A stretch of 64,000 bases of DNA from Trichostrongylus colubriformis (Eukaryota > Nematoda > Chromadorea > Rhabditida > Trichostrongylidae). The number at the start of each line of letters is the position of its first letter. The stretch's first letter is position 1. The translations under genes and the position numbers were made by a program. The DNA is taken from positions 12,050,509 through 12,114,508 of the forward strand of contig OZ022257.1 in assembly GCA_963978905.1 (NCBI GenBank), in the 5' to 3' direction. The notes under the pieces are model-generated. The model worked only from the letters and a program-made list of their open reading frames with translations. It made no database searches and was not told where the DNA came from. This document shows, one piece after another, positions 1-12,990 of this stretch.

Positions 1-112
1 GGACTTGGGTGAATGGCGAGAGTGTGTGGCGAGGTGAAAGAGTTTGATACATCCTCATTCAAATCGTATGTCGTTAAAACCACGCCCTATCACGTTTCGA
101 AATGGACGGTAG
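1..112. repeat. Truncated MITE, same family as 51,986-52,128
   Basis: The left window edge cuts this element. It shares the stretches around GACTTGGGTG, GAGTTTGATAC and GAAATGGAC with the complete copy at 51,986-52,128, which has CAGTC-ATTTCAC inverted ends. Assignment rests on these shared blocks only. Confidence 0.4.
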
Positions 113-197
113 ATATTGATTTTGATAAATCTGATTTTTGATAGCTGCTGATTTTCGCCGCAGCCCGCGATACAAAAGTTGTAGCAAGTAGGCTGAG

Positions 198-393
198 TTA
201 AAGGGACAATCCGCGCTCGCTTATGAGTGGGGTAACCAATTGGCTCTCCATTGGTTGTCGGCGAGTGGGAGGCGGTCTCCCCACGCCCTACTGCAGGCAA
301 TAGGGCGAGGAGAGACCGCCTTCCAACCGCCGACAACCAATGGAGAGTCAATTGGTTACTCCACCCATCAGTGAGCGCGGAATGCGCCTTTAA
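198..393. mobile_element. TTAA-flanked palindromic MITE, copy 1
   Basis: The element is bounded by TTAA on both sides (198-201 and 390-393). Its ends are inverted repeats carrying CCGCGCTCGC, and a second inner inverted repeat carries the block CTCCATTGGTTGTCGGCG. A second copy lies at 36,193-36,393. A TTAA target is used by piggyBac-type transposases, but no transposase is present, so the superfamily is inferred. Confidence 0.8.
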
Positions 394-402
394 GGTGAAA
401 GG

Positions 403-515
403 GGTCTCGGTAGCGTAGTGGATTAGCACGTATGTGTACCCGGAAAGCATGGAGTGCGGGTTCGAGTCCCGTCCGAGACCGAAGCTTTTGCCCATAACTC
501 AGCATATCAGCAACA
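403..515 (+). repeat. tRNA-derived SINE, copy 1
   Basis: Positions 403-480 resemble a tRNA. There is a perfect 7-bp acceptor stem (GGTCTCG with CGAGACC), an A box (TAGCGTAGTGG) and a B box (GGTTCGAGTCC), and the head resembles tRNA-Val. The anticodon stem does not pair, so it is not a functional tRNA. The downstream tail CGAAGCTTTTGCCCATAACT also follows the B box in the copy at 63,841-63,945 on the minus strand. A shared tRNA-like part plus a shared non-tRNA tail is the hallmark of a SINE family. Confidence 0.7.
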
Positions 516-2479
516 ACTTCCGTACCGCGACTGTGGCGAAAATCAGCAGCTATCAAAAATCCAACATATCAAAATCAATACCTACTTAAGTTCTTACACT
601 TAGCTTCACGGCTCGTCACCTTTACGATACCACGTGGAGCATGTATACAAACGACGCACCCTCTTTGGGTAATTCCGTCTTTTTTGACTAAGTCATCGCT
701 TATAACTTAGCTTGGGCGTCATCGTGTTTAATTATCACTAAAGAAACTGTCATCAATTGAAATCCCATTGAAGGACGGCACACTGAATCAAGTTTTTTCG
801 ACTGCGAAACTGCAAATGAGACGGGTTTCGCTATCAATGTTCTCTCTCTCCTCTACACCACAAGCCGGCTATCGCTAGCCACTTCATTAGCGTACTTTAT
901 TGCAAGTATTATAATTGCTGATTTTCTTCTTTATACTACTAGATGATAGACAGCCTACTGACTATGTAACATCCTTGACTGGCTTTTACGCTCCAACTTT
1001 TTTGTGTGATTTACTGCACATAATTTTTTCCTGCAGCCACTTGATGTAAACACATCCCTCCGAAGATACTGTAGCACTATTGCTTTCTACAGCTATTATA
1101 TGATATGAACACATCCTTTTGAAGGCCTGTATTTTGTTAGGTGTATGCCATTAGGACAGAGAAACCGCGTGGTCGCGTGTGGTACGCGACGCGATAGTGC
1201 GAGCAATGCACGCCGGGTTACTTTGGTCCTAAAACGATTACGCCTAAGATGAGGCGTAGAGCAGCGTCATCGCTTCAGGACCCATGCAACACAACTCGCA
1301 TCACGGCGTCGCACATCAAACGCCGCGTATCGATTTTTCTCTTCTGATGGAGTACACCCGAATTTTGTATATCATAGAATAACAGCAGGAAAAGGTACTG
1401 TAGCATTACTGCCAGCATTTCGTGGAGATCGACAAATTCCACCTACCATTTTCTGGGAAATCCTGTAAATCTTTTTCCAGTGATAAACTCTTGCTTATTT
1501 ATTGACCGCGGTATTTCGGCCAATCCCCTGATGCTCTTCGCCATCGTCGTCGTTGTGTTTCTTTTAAGCGATGGGATACACAGCCAAGTGAATCAAGGAA
1601 TGGTAACGGGTAACAGGTGCATACGATGGGGCGTTAGAATCATCTATGTTTGCTCGTTTCATGATCTCCACAATTTAGACCACGTAAACCGAGCCAAGCC
1701 AGGATATTCGACTTACCGAAATTCGCTCCCACAGCTAGGATTATCAAATTTTCGTCTACACTGAGAAAGAAACATCATGAGGATGACAAGTCGATATTCA
1801 GTGATGCGGTAAGTGCTAAAAATCGCTAATGTGCTCTCTTTTCGGTGTGCGCCCTGGAATTTACTTCAAGGAGCATTGGCAGTGTTCATAAGACATTTGA
1901 CCTAATAATGATGAAGTTCAAATTTGAAGTTTTTGGCGTTAATCAGTCCCTTTTTGGGATGCGCCGCACATTCTAGTTCCATCCAGAATCATGGTGGTTG
2001 GTAAATGTGATGTAGCCGATACAATGACTTGCGGTGGCAGCCGATGTACAAGTCAGTGCTATCATCCTCCCACACGAGTCTGGTACCAGTTTAGCAATTC
2101 CGAGGGGATGGTGCTTTGTTGGCCTGGGCGGGCGTTGATGCGGATTTTGATCACCGCACCATGCGAGTGGGGTGTGCGCCATATGTACTACTCCAGGTAA
2201 AATAATTTACCGAGACCGTTGAGATAGAGGGATGAGTTGCCCCGACTAGACATTGATCCGGAATTTGATCTGCGATTATGTGAGAAAGAAATTGACTTCA
2301 CTTGCCACTACACCACGTCTGTCTCCCACTAGATACGAAAAAAGTCAAGGAGTAAGGGCAACAACGTTCTAACTACTTCAGCTACAGTAGCCTTCAGCTG
2401 AAAAATGAACTATTTTTTATGAAAAATCGAAGGTACACCGGCAAACATCATCTAGCATTCTAAATCGTGCATTGATCCA
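516..2479. other. Intergenic, no gene recognised
   Basis: I see no exon chain here. An ORF at 1,480-1,764 contains a hydrophobic stretch that could be a signal peptide, but no partner exon was found. The segment 1,990-2,180 shows weak similarity on the minus strand to 59,570-59,870 (shared ELVP and ALACTS type residues), suggesting a dispersed repeat. Confidence 0.4.
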
Positions 2480-4439
2480 CTGGAGCCTTTTTCGTGCTGT
2501 TACGTGAAAATATGTCTTCATTCGAACTACTGAACCTCCAAAATGTGAAAAATTGTATCCAATCTCCGAAATTTGATCTCTACCGGATCCGTGTGATTTG
2601 CGATATCTTCATTTGTCTCAATTACCGTTGGGCGGAGATGGGGTGCTGACAAATATTATAGTACCGTCCATACTCTCGTGGCCTGAAGATCAAACCCGGA
2701 TCGATATCCGCACCTACAACCAAGCCATCTCTTGGGGTTGGTGATTTGGTTTCAGGGTGTGCACCGACTGGCCATGCGACCCTTTTATAGTTTTATGTAT
2801 TGTACTTCAAGGCCACTACAATTCTCAATGGAGCTAGAGTGCGTGGCGCATCCCGCATGAGGCTTCATAGATTTATCTTTTTTGACCAGTCATTGTTGCA
2901 TGTTCAACGGTAACTTAGCGGCGCATACGTACGCGTTCCTCCACAACATAGGCCAAATATGAGCCATATTTGAGAGCCACGATAGTCAAATGAGAAATGG
3001 TGACGGTTGCTCAGAGTGCCTCGGCTTACTGCCTTGACATACCACTTTTTGAGGAGGGTAGTTAGAACTTTGATACCGATTCATAGACTTTTTGTAACGT
3101 GGTACTTATTTCAAAATTGGTTTACTAACCAATGGAGAACGTATGACTGTGAGGTGTGCAGGTCTTTGATCGACATTGGTGGGTAGAAAGGCGATGGGTG
3201 TATGTGGTTAGGACTAAAAAATCGCGCGACCACGTGCGGCGTGCGACGATCACGCACGAGTTGTCCGATTCCGTCTGGGCAGCGCATTTGCGCCAGAGGC
3301 TACAGTGTTACTAAAGAATGGGATTTTTCGTTGTGCTTAGTTTCTTCTGTTAAATAGTCATTTTTTTTTGTAATTGCGAATATAAGGGAAATAGGGAATA
3401 AGGTTAAAGGAGACTGAAAAGACTGGAATACAAAAACTTTCGCGTACAAATCTGCACACTACAATTCAAAGCATATAAAAAGTGCTAATGTACTTGGGGG
3501 AGATCCTAATTGTTGCGCTGTCGCCCCTCACACGAATCCATTCTGCAACCATCAATTTTTACTCAGGGATATATTTTCACAGAAGCTTCACTTCAGAAAG
3601 GTGAGAGCTTCCCCCTAAACTAAGGCTTAGGCTAAAGAGGTAGGTAAAAATAGCGCCGGATACCGAGCTTAGCCTAGAGGCCCTCCCTCCAACTACATTA
3701 GCACATGTAAAAAATGAAAAAAAAAGTATAAAAAGGTCATGATAATGATAAACGATAACTTATACATTGAAGCAAGAGGTTGCCCCCCCCCCCCATCAGA
3801 AACGGCGACTCGAGCGCGATTGTCGCGGGCGCGACGCCGCGTCACGACCTTTCTGCGCTTACGACATACACCCAAAAGGCGCTGTGTTGGCGGAGGGGGA
3901 GGAGGGGGGGGGGGAGAGGTTCTTCAACATTCTCCTACCAATGGCAATCAAGTGCACGTTCACTTCATGAGCAGCTATTATTGTGTTTTTGATGGTTTTA
4001 ACGCTTTTATCGGTTGCTGACTTACAAAAGGCTCATTGTATCCGGCGGCAAGCACAGCGCTTCGCATTATGTATTGGACTGGAAATCAATTGGAGTCTTT
4101 ATTGCTGATGGGACTCGAGGAAAGTCAATCATTTTTACCTGCACAGGCAATGAGAGAAAATTTGCTATCATGAAAGTTCATTTCTTCTTAAATTTCTTGT
4201 AAAATTTAATTTTGAATATTTAACAGGGTACCAAAGAAGCTGGTGAAAAGGGGAAGGAAAGGGTCATAGGTCGCCACGGGTTTTCAAGATGAGATGTACA
4301 CCTCCAGTAATTGACACAGTCACATCCATCTCGCCAACATCAGTTCTTTTCGTTGATTTTTTTGTAATGATTTCTGATAAAATACAGTAACTTCAGATTG
4401 CACTGTAAAAATTCAGGTATTGCTTAGATACGGTATTAA

Positions 4440-4634
4440 ATGCAGCTGTTGCTTAGATACGGTATACTTCAGGCTGGACCTTTCGATAATTTCGAGGCTT
4501 TCGATCTTGAAGATATCGATCGAGACGCATCATCAGGCGAAGCAAAGGCACCACCACGAAGAGAAGGTGGCTCAAGACGTAAACAAAGCAGATCAGAAGA
4601 AAACATCGGCGAATTCTTCCCAGAATCTTAACTT
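4440..4634 (+). CDS. Conserved acidic ORF, copy A; terminal-exon-like, unknown function
   Basis: I do not recognise this protein. The reading frame starts at MQLLLRYGILQAGPFDNF, continues through an acidic run FDLEDIDRD and a basic, serine-rich region, and ends at EFFPES with a stop. Copy B of the duplication (24,336-24,542) keeps the same frame with no indel. About six of the base changes are silent and about five change an amino acid, while flanking DNA carries indels. This suggests past coding constraint. In this copy the stretch just upstream is disturbed by an insertion, so the splice site is unclear. It may be the last exon of a gene whose other exons were not duplicated or are lost. 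Confidence 0.4.
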
Positions 4635-6317
4635 ATTAAACAGCAAAAAATAAAAAATTATCGTAAATCGTATCTGATTGTAAATGGTCTGAATAATATT
4701 TACAAAAACACCAAAACGGCAACGAAGGAAGGAGGTTGTTACGGGACTCAGGCGACTACTATTTAGTGCGTAGCCGCCATGGCTGGCCATGGGCAAGCAA
4801 TGGGAAGAAATTTTCATGGAGGTCGTATTTTGGACTGGAAACACTGTGGTGTCAGGTCGAAGCCGACTTGTTGAAAGGTCACATTTTTTCAACTTCTCTA
4901 AAGTTTTACTCAGTGCAATGCTTGACCCTGTCTTGAACCAAGTAATCGTCCCCAGAAGATTAGGAGGTTCAGCTGGTCGAAGCACAAGAATGGAAATTCA
5001 GGTCGGTCACTCGTCCCCACAGTAATCCAGACGTCAATTAAAATAATTTTTAGCCTAGACCTAGGATGAAAAGGAGCTTCGACATCGGTGAAAAAATGCG
5101 TCTGACCACACGAGAACGAAAATTCACTGTCAAAAACATTTTAATTAACGTCAGGATTACTGTGGGAACGAGTGACCGGCTTGACTTTCGTTCAACTAGT
5201 CAAGGCTACATTGATTTAGAGATTCGTACCCAATTATGCGTACGCTCTCTTGTCACTACAAAATAATCAATTTAATTTAAGCGGTGCTCCTCGAAATGGT
5301 AAACATTTTTCAACTTTTTACAAATAACGCAACACATTAACATTGTATCCATGTGAATCGCAAGCTTGCACTTCTAAAAATAACTTTAAAAATGAATGTA
5401 TTTAATTGTAGTAGAAGTAATATGTCGTTAAGTGAATGGCCAAGTACAATTCAAGACAATCTCATTCTAGTGAAAAGCCTTCATCACGCATCAAACACCA
5501 TTCTAAGTACACTGCCACGTCGATGGTTCAGAGGTGTTGGGGGGGGGGGAAGTGGGAGAGAGTATGCCTTTATACTTGATTAAGATTCGAAGAAAGCCAT
5601 CAAAGGCCCGGTGAAAAGTCAAAAGAAAGCGAGCACTGTGAAGACATGTTCTTCGAACACAAACATTCTACTTCAGGAGAGGTTATGTGTTGCGAAATCT
5701 GCATTGAAAAGAGTGGTTTGGAGTCTTATCATGATCCCGAATCACGCTGCCACGCATTTAGGGGAGAGGGTGGAGGGGGGGGGGTTACCGGCGAGGAAGG
5801 GACAACGTTCGGGACCCCTCCATTTCCCGAGTTTGCCGCCGTGTTATTTTGTTCTCACTCTACTATCACACTGCGGAGCACCCTTACTTTCCACAATTTG
5901 TCAAATTTACCACATCCAAAGTCTTAAAGCGGTTCGTAGGCATCAGATAAGCCCCGCCAAAGAAAAGACGCGTTGCGATGAGCTGCGTGATGAGTTCCCG
6001 CCCAAAATGTGGCGGACATGCAAGTTTCGGTTGCCCTTCCGGCAGGATCAGGACCTGAGGAACACGTAACTGCACTGTGTATATGTACTATTTTCAACTA
6101 AAAACAAGAGGAACGAGCTGTGTGTCTTTCAATATCCATATAATACTCAGCCCAGGATATATTATGATTCACTGAACAGAAGCGTAACGCTGTGCGCACC
6201 ACCCTGAAAGACTGTTGCCGTTTCTAAAGTTCCGAGTTTCTTACTTCGATATTTATTTAGAATTCGAAATCCGTAAACTAGGTCAGTGATGGAGCCAACA
6301 GGCCGGAAACTGTGGGC

Positions 6318-7608
6318 TTAAACTTTGGAGCGGGTCAACCACGGATGTGCTTGAGCTTTTCTTTCCGAATCTGTTGAGATGATCACATTGATCACACTTG
6401 GACCATCAGTCTTTTCAAATGCTTGGAAAGGTAAACGAAAGCTGTGATGACAGAAGTAATCTCAGAAGTCGCATTCCTACCTGCGCGAGAGCTCGTTCAA
6501 TTTCTGGAACCTTTTGGGCTAAATAGCTTTCACCACCCAAGGTTTTACAGAGCTCGTCATGACGGCATTCAGCAGACAGAGACAGCACCGGATAACTACA
6601 AAAGGAATCTCTTCTCATTGCCATTCACATTCGGTTTTCCTTAAAAAGGGGTGGGATGGGGCAGCAGTCTCATATGTTGTAGAACAGCTGTATATCCCCT
6701 GATTCAGTAATTTTCCGCTCAGTTTCAATGAAAATAAATAGCAGCTCCAACAGAAAACAAACTGTGAAAGAAGAATTTGGAACACTCACTGTAGTGTCGG
6801 ATGTCCTTCAACTGATTTCATGTCTTCGGGCAGCATACCGCGGTAGATTCCGCTGTTGTTCAATACAACGCACACAACTGGTAGTTTATACCTGAAACGA
6901 TTTCTGATGCATTTATACTCGACAAAGCGACCATTTCAAAAGCTGCCGTTGTGACTACTACGCGTCCTCTGTAACGCAGGAGACATGTTGGTTCATTGGC
7001 GTACTTGCTGCAGGCGCGATGAACGCAATGCAAACACAAGCTCGAGTGTGCAGCCTTATGTCGAAAAATCGCTTCGCGGTGCCGCATGCGCAGCTCCACC
7101 AGCGCGATTTGCGTTGTCAGCTGGGATTCCGCTCAGGACCCGAAATTATTGCACCGTGGGAGCCCTTTGAAAAGCTGCATTTGTTGCTCGCTGTGCTCCA
7201 GTATATCGCGGGCCTCTGTTGTGCTTGCGTCTTGCAACAATGGCGATCGCGCTGCCGAGTATGAATACACCATATGGGAAGCGAATGAAGTGCGATTTAA
7301 GAGCCCTTCTCTTTGCAAATATGATCAAGCAAATAGTTCAGTATAGGAGATGAAAGTACGCTTTTCTGCGGCTGTTCTTGAAAGTAAATTAGCGAACTTA
7401 AGGCGCAGTTCTTCTACGGTGTGGCTGTCTTTTTTAACAAATGCATCCAGCAAAAGAAATTTTGCTGGACCTGGCAATCGGTTCAAGTGGCATGGCGTAA
7501 AATCCGAATGCACTATCTCCCTGAACCACAAGACTTTGGCTTTCGGCGAATGATAACGGCAGAATAGAGCAGCAGCAGAGAAATAGCCATGATCTACTCC
7601 CACGGTAC
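6318..7608 (-). pseudogene. HACL1 3'-fragment pseudogene
   Basis: This is the duplicated 3' end of the 2-hydroxyacyl-CoA lyase gene, corresponding to its last four exons. The C-terminal exon still ends in RSKV. The exon with SLSAECR and the exon with [10 protein letters not shown] are open. The exon at 7,470-7,608 has lost one base between the regions for KAKVL and VVQGDSAF, which breaks the frame. The 3' splice site of the last exon is shifted by one base (CCAAG instead of TTTTCAG). No 5' exons lie upstream, because the duplication ends inside the preceding intron near 7,690. It cannot make a functional enzyme. The intact gene is at 26,763-34,827. Confidence 0.85.
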
Positions 7609-7690
7609 CTGAACGGTTCATTGGAATTCTGAGCTTTGGCTGGAATTTCTGCATCCACGACCCATCGGGAACTTCCCATTTACCACATCT

Positions 7691-8538
7691 ATTTGTGTAT
7701 TGATAGTTTTTAAAATAACTGATGGTTATATACCCCTGTTTAGAAGCTCAATAATTCAACAAGCAAATGTTATTTTCTTGGACCATGCTCTGTGTAGAAA
7801 ACCTTCGTATTTGAGCTATACATAATTTAAAAAGATCAAACAAAAGTTGAAAAAGAAGCTTCAAATATAAGTCACAAGACTGTGACACGACATCGTGCCA
7901 CACGGTCCCACGCGGCCAACATGGAGGACACGACGTCGTGACACACAGTCGTCAATGGACTAAAGTTCCAAATTATATATGGGTTGGTTTACTATCCCTG
8001 TATTCAGGATTGCAGAAAACTCCGTGATCTAGCTTATTCATGTGCAGACTCTCATAACGCACGAATTAGGCGTTGTTGCGTGAAAGAATTACGATATTCG
8101 CGGTCAGGGGGTCGAGTCACCATTTCTGCAAATTTTCAATCGAATCGAGTTTTTGGTCCAACTTCGGAAGATTGAGGGTGGCCGGGGGATAAAGTTGTAG
8201 TTTTTGAATTTTCTTCTACAAAAAATCCTGCAACCTGAAGAAGACACCCTACACATACATACCTGTTACACTTGCCCGCACTAAACCTACTTAACAAGCG
8301 TCAATTAAGAGCATTTCTTCGTCAAGGGTCAGTAACGCCTCCTTCGTTCAATATGTTTCCACCCTGGCCCGTGAACTTTTTTCGAAATTTGGTCAATTTC
8401 TCGAACTGTCCCCTCACTGTGTAATAGTATTATTTCTTCAGAAAAAGCTCCATAACTCCATCCAGAGAATCGCTTTGCAGATTTTGAAAACTGATTCGAG
8501 ATCAGAATGAAACGTGTCTGTTGATATATGACTCGTTA
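7691..8538. other. Intergenic, no gene recognised
   Basis: The only structure seen is a short imperfect inverted repeat around 7,880-7,950 built from GTGACACGAC and its complement. No exon with family similarity was found. Confidence 0.4.
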
Positions 8539-8888
8539 GGCCGCTTTCATACTTTCACCGACGCCGTCACCGGCCGCCGCCGCCGGTGACGGCGTCAAAC
8601 TCACGCAACCACGCAACCGATCACCATATTGGCACAGGGCCAAGATTCGAAGTTACCACGATCACCATACTGTAGTGTGATTGGGTCAGGAATTTTGCAA
8701 ACGCTGCGCATTATCTATGGAGGCCGTCGTCGGCGGCGAGCAAATGGTTGCGTGAGTTTGACGCCGTCACCGGCGGTGACGACGTCAAATCAACGCAGGT
8801 GACGACGTCAAATCGACGCAGGTGACGGCGTTAAATTGACGCCGTCGCCGCCGGTGACGGCATTGGTGCGCAAAGTACGAAAGCGGCC
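8539..8888. mobile_element. PIF/Harbinger-type MITE with GC-rich body
   Basis: The inverted ends are GGCCGCTTTCATACTTT at the left and its near complement at the right (CAAAGTACGAAAGCGGCC). The left flank is TTA. The body is built from repeated GACGCCGTCACCGGC-type palindromes. Related bodies occur at 33,385-33,633 and 41,410-41,800. Confidence 0.75.
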
Positions 8889-8899
8889 ACTTCGACCTG

Positions 8900-10371
8900 A
8901 GATTCTTCCCTTGTTAGCTCCCTCAGAGGTGACGCCAAGGAATCAATCAAGAAACTCCAGGTGAAGGCAGATAACTACTCCAGGGCAGTTGCTTTTCTCC
9001 TCAACAAATATAACAACAGGGAAGCACTAGTCAATAACGTGATCGAGCGACATGATTTAGATGCTTTGTTCACGTCTTCTATTTAAGACCAACGCCTGCT
9101 TTTGGAGAATCTCCAAACGATTATAGTTTAATGGCAAAAATGGCAAAAAAGGGCAAGAAAGTAAACAGTTCCTGGCTCATCAAGAAGGTCCTCATGAAAT
9201 TTCCGGACCCGTCAAAGAGAAAGGTCTTGGCGAAGAGGCAAGGACAGGCATTAGATGCGACATTTACTATGCAGCATCTTTTCAAATTTCCTGATGGGGT
9301 TCTCTTTAATAAGGAAATATTCCTCCAGCTCACGGACAAGGAAGCTCAGCTGCAACAGAACTCTCTGACTTTTTCCAACATGAAATCATCTTGGAGCACT
9401 CTGGATTTCATCCTATGACTAGGAAGTGGATCAGTTCTTGTTCAGTGTCCAATAAAACTTTTCAAGTGCGCGTGAGTGATTCTTACTCTTTAATTCGTAG
9501 AGCGAGAACCGACGTTCCTCAGGGTGGAGTACTCTCGCCTAATCAATTTATCATTTACTCTGTAGACCTTCCGTTGATCATTCAGAACGTCTATTTCCTG
9601 TAACATTTATGCGGATGATATCAAGATTTGCAAAGTTGTACGAGTAACTATTGCTGACCCGCAACTCTAAGCGCCTGATTCGATTTTGGACTGGGCTCAG
9701 ACTAAAAGGATTTCACTTTCCACTGAGAAAACGTTATTGATGTACATAGGCAAACAAGTCCAGTACCCCCAATATTGTCTTGGGGATGAGGATTTCAGAA
9801 TTGTGTCAGATGTGCGTGATCTTGAGTTTCTTTATGATAATAATCTTGATTTTCATGAACATTATATAGCATTAGTGGCTAAGGGTCTTTTTAGAACTTT
9901 CGATACCTACAAAATTTTCCGGACGAGAAACCCAAGCATTCTGTTGCAAGCTTATAAAATTTATGTTCGCTCCATTTTCGGATGTGGGTCTACAGTTTGC
10001 TCCCCTTATAATATGAAGGATATTTCTGCTCTAGAAGAAGTCAAAAATAATTTCACCTGTAAATAGATGCTCCGATGCCTACATGATATTCTGGTTGAAG
10101 CCAGTGGTCAATAGAAGGAAGTGTTTCGACTTCTCATGGTGTACAAAATCTACTAAGGTATGACCTCTTCGGACATTTCGAAATTTTCCGCAGTCGTAAG
10201 GTTCAATACAAGAGGAGCACGAAAATTCCGACCCCAACTGCTCGTTTCCAGGTCAGGTCCAAGTTTTTACTGTGATAGGGTTTGCACTACTTTTAATTCA
10301 TTTCTGCGATCTAATGCCAATTCAGTGAAGTATAGCACTTTCGAAAGAATCGCTGAAAAGTTCTTGTAATT
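8900..10371 (+). mobile_element. Non-LTR retrotransposon (CR1/jockey-like) fragment
   Basis: The fragments encode a decayed reverse transcriptase. VPQGGVLSP followed by FIIYSVDLPL is the palm motif region at about 9,510-9,590. YADDIK lies at about 9,607-9,625, in another frame and after a stop, so it is broken. A thumb-like region with VRDLEFLYDNNLDFHEHY and YKIYVRSIFGCGSTVCSP follows at 9,790-10,010. The order matches CR1/jockey-type elements. Several frameshifts and stops make it inactive, and no endonuclease domain was recognised. Confidence 0.75.
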
Positions 10372-10559
10372 CTCATTTTGAGCCATCTTGGTGCTGCTAT
10401 CTAGTCTCATATTAGCATTTAACTCGCCTGGAGTATTTTTACTGTTTGTTTTCGTTCTTTGTTATTTTTGACTGTTCTTACCAAATGCATCTTAGCATGT
10501 CCAGCAATAAATAAATAAATCAAGATTCAATCACCCAGTAAAAAGGCAGTGTGTGTACA

Positions 10560-12990
10560 GCGGTGACGAGCATCCATCCATTAGTTGCTCAAAGTTTTCA
10601 GCCCCGTAAGATCGATCCCAGAATCTGAGGCAGAATCGGCTAGGTCTCATGTGCCTCCTTACACCACACCACAAGACCTCAGACTGCAAGGTACGTCTTT
10701 GTTTCAAGTGCGGTGGGGCACTTCATACCTCTTGTTGTTTCACTGCGGGAAGCAGGTCAGGGCCGCAGCCCCTCAATATCGGAGCAAATCCCAGAAAATG
10801 TGATCGAAGCGGACCAAGAAGGGTGTTCACCCTTTAAGCAGGGCAAAAAATGAAAATGAAAGAAGCAGCATCCAAGGCTCGTTCAAACGTAACCATGGCT
10901 GATTCCTTATTAGAACCGATCGATACGATTCAGCCCGTACTTCATGCCCTACATTCGAATCGATCATGTCTTCCCACGAGGGAAATGACGGTTTTAGACC
11001 CCCACTCCGAAACACTCATGAAAGTCGATGTACTGATCTATACAGGGCAGAACTATCATTTATTGACGAGGCCTTGGCGCAAAAGCTGAAGTTACCCCGA
11101 TCGAAGAGAAAACTATTCAAATAAATACCTTCGGCAGTGTCGAAATTAAAGAACGTCAGTGTAAGCTAGTCCGCATGGATGCATGGGATGAGGAAGGTGT
11201 CCACATACATAAGCTTTTCGCTTTTTGAGAGCAATCATCACGAGTTGTCGAAGAAGGAACAAGATCAAGATAGTGTTTTCTGTCCAAGGCATTACTCCTC
11301 GTGCCTTGGTGCCGATGAAATGGAAATCGCCGGTGAAACTATAATCAAAGCTCACCAGAGGCTAAAGTGACTACAACGATCATCAACTCCCTGAAAAACC
11401 TCAATATCCACCAAGATGGTAGGGATATTTTGCATGCTGTGAAAGATTGGGAAGCACCCTGCTGGGCTTCTGTGAGAGACATCCCGTGTTTTTGCTACAA
11501 AAGACGCTTTTGACAGAAGTAATTATTATAAATGTCTCCACCGAGGACATCCGGGGATTAACCACACCATAGCACCGCCATACAAGAATTTGGATCCCAC
11601 AGCTTCGCGCACGAGTCCAGAGAACTATTCGTAAATGCTTGATGTGGCAGAAGTTCAATAACCTTCCGTTCAAGTACCCAGTTCAAGATGACCTGCCGAA
11701 GAAACGTGAGATCAAGAGCGCTCCAGCACATCGGATTGGACTATTTTGGTCCTTCAACGGTAGTACGGAATGAAGGAAAACGAAAAAAATGTTATGAATC
11801 CATAATAGCCTGCATGGAACGCGTCTATTACACCTTGATATCGGGGGCCATCTTTCTACTGTGGCATTTTTACATATGTAGGAAGGTTTTCCGCCCGCAG
11901 GGGCATTCTCCAAACAATAACCAGCGATAATGCCCCAACCTTCTTACTCGGAGAGGCCATAATTCAAGACGGTTTCCGGGCTATGCAAGATGACCCGACC
12001 GTGACCGGGGAACTGAGCAATCGAGGAATTAAGTGGAGATATATCACGCCATATGCTCCCTGGCAAAGTGATTTCTATGAAAGGTCGATCAAGCCCGTCA
12101 ATCAATCACAAGACTCTAGAACAAGCCGTAGTCCCCTTCGAAGATCTGGTAACAGTACTGGTTTAGATCGAGGCGTGGCTCAATACACGTCCATCCGTAC
12201 TCCAGTACCGAACTGGAATGCCACGGAGCTCCGACCTATCGACTTCTTACAGAGGGATTAAGCGTTTCCTTTCCTCCTCTCCATCAGACAGAAAAAGTCG
12301 TCGACTTCATAGCGCCGGAAGAAATACCGGCGATTCGGATCAAGAAGCAAGCGATCGCCGTCCTGGGATCCTCCCACGAATTCACGTAAAAATTTTGGCA
12401 CTTACGACAGAATCAATATCTTTTGGAGATTCGGAAAAAAATCACGCTGAACATAGGACAAAAAAGAGGATCTCAACATTGATCTCATGAAGGAGATTTC
12501 GTGCTCATCAGTGAAGCAGTTTTGCCACGTCACCGGTGTGAGCGGGAGTGATACAAGAACTTGTCACCAATGAAAGAGGGACGGCTAGGGAAGCGGCTGT
12601 CCGCTTACCGTCGAGACGGCTCACACGACGCCCAATTGATCTTCTCGTCCCACTGGAATTAGGCGATTCCCCGCAGAGACGCCGGACGAACTTAAGAGAC
12701 CCAGACCAAGGTAGCGACTACCGGCCAAGATAAAAGAAACCGAGAAAAACGTACGCTGAACAAGATGAAGAATGGTCGTGGACTAGCAATAAGCGATACA
12801 ACCTTTGGCAACTCCCGCGGAAGGATTACGAAGAGCTTGGAGATTATCAATGTCCAAGCCTTACCTAAGTGGGATTTCGGGGTTTCGGTTTGGTGCAGGT
12901 ATGCTCCTTACCCCAATACCCGAGACGCTAAGTTCACCACCCAAGAACATTCCTACCCCTGAAAGGACAATTCAGTCTTTCCAATGAAGG
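10560..12990 (+). mobile_element. Decayed BEL/Pao-type LTR retrotransposon
   Basis: The pieces appear in the gag-pol order of BEL/Pao elements. There is a zinc-knuckle-like stretch near 10,690-10,750 (CFKCGGALHTSCC). A protease-like stretch lies near 10,950-11,080 (VDVLIYTGQNY, with the usual D-T-G altered). An integrase spans 11,580-12,260 (LDYFGPSTV, a decayed NAPTFLLGEAI region and TPYAPWQSDFYER). The reverse transcriptase expected between protease and integrase is missing or unrecognisable, so the copy is internally deleted. Frames change repeatedly. I did not identify the LTRs. Confidence 0.75.

Larger units (their letters stand above)
2480..7690 (+). repeat. Segmental duplication, copy A (partner 23,026-28,118)
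   Basis: About 5.2 kb here aligns in the same orientation with 23,026-28,118. Anchor matches include the left boundary (CTGGAGCCTTT against TTGGAGCCTTT), the ORF at 4,440, the 6.3-7.6 kb lyase exons and the right boundary (CATCCACGACCCATCGGGAA in both). Many substitutions and small indels separate the copies. The offset changes from about 20,546 at the left to about 20,428 at the right. The right breakpoint falls inside an intron of the lyase gene. Confidence 0.9.

Noticed and set aside
403..480. Functional tRNA gene
   Set aside because: The acceptor stem, A box and B box are good, but the anticodon stem does not pair and a second copy shares a non-tRNA tail, so a SINE fits better.
55..495. 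146-residue minus-strand ORF as a gene
   Set aside because: It is explained entirely by the palindromic MITE and the tRNA-derived repeat beneath it.
1480..1764. ORF with a signal-peptide-like stretch (MLFAIVVVVFLLSDG) followed by a possible donor
   Set aside because: No second exon and no conserved motif; hydrophobic ORFs occur by chance in AT-rich DNA.
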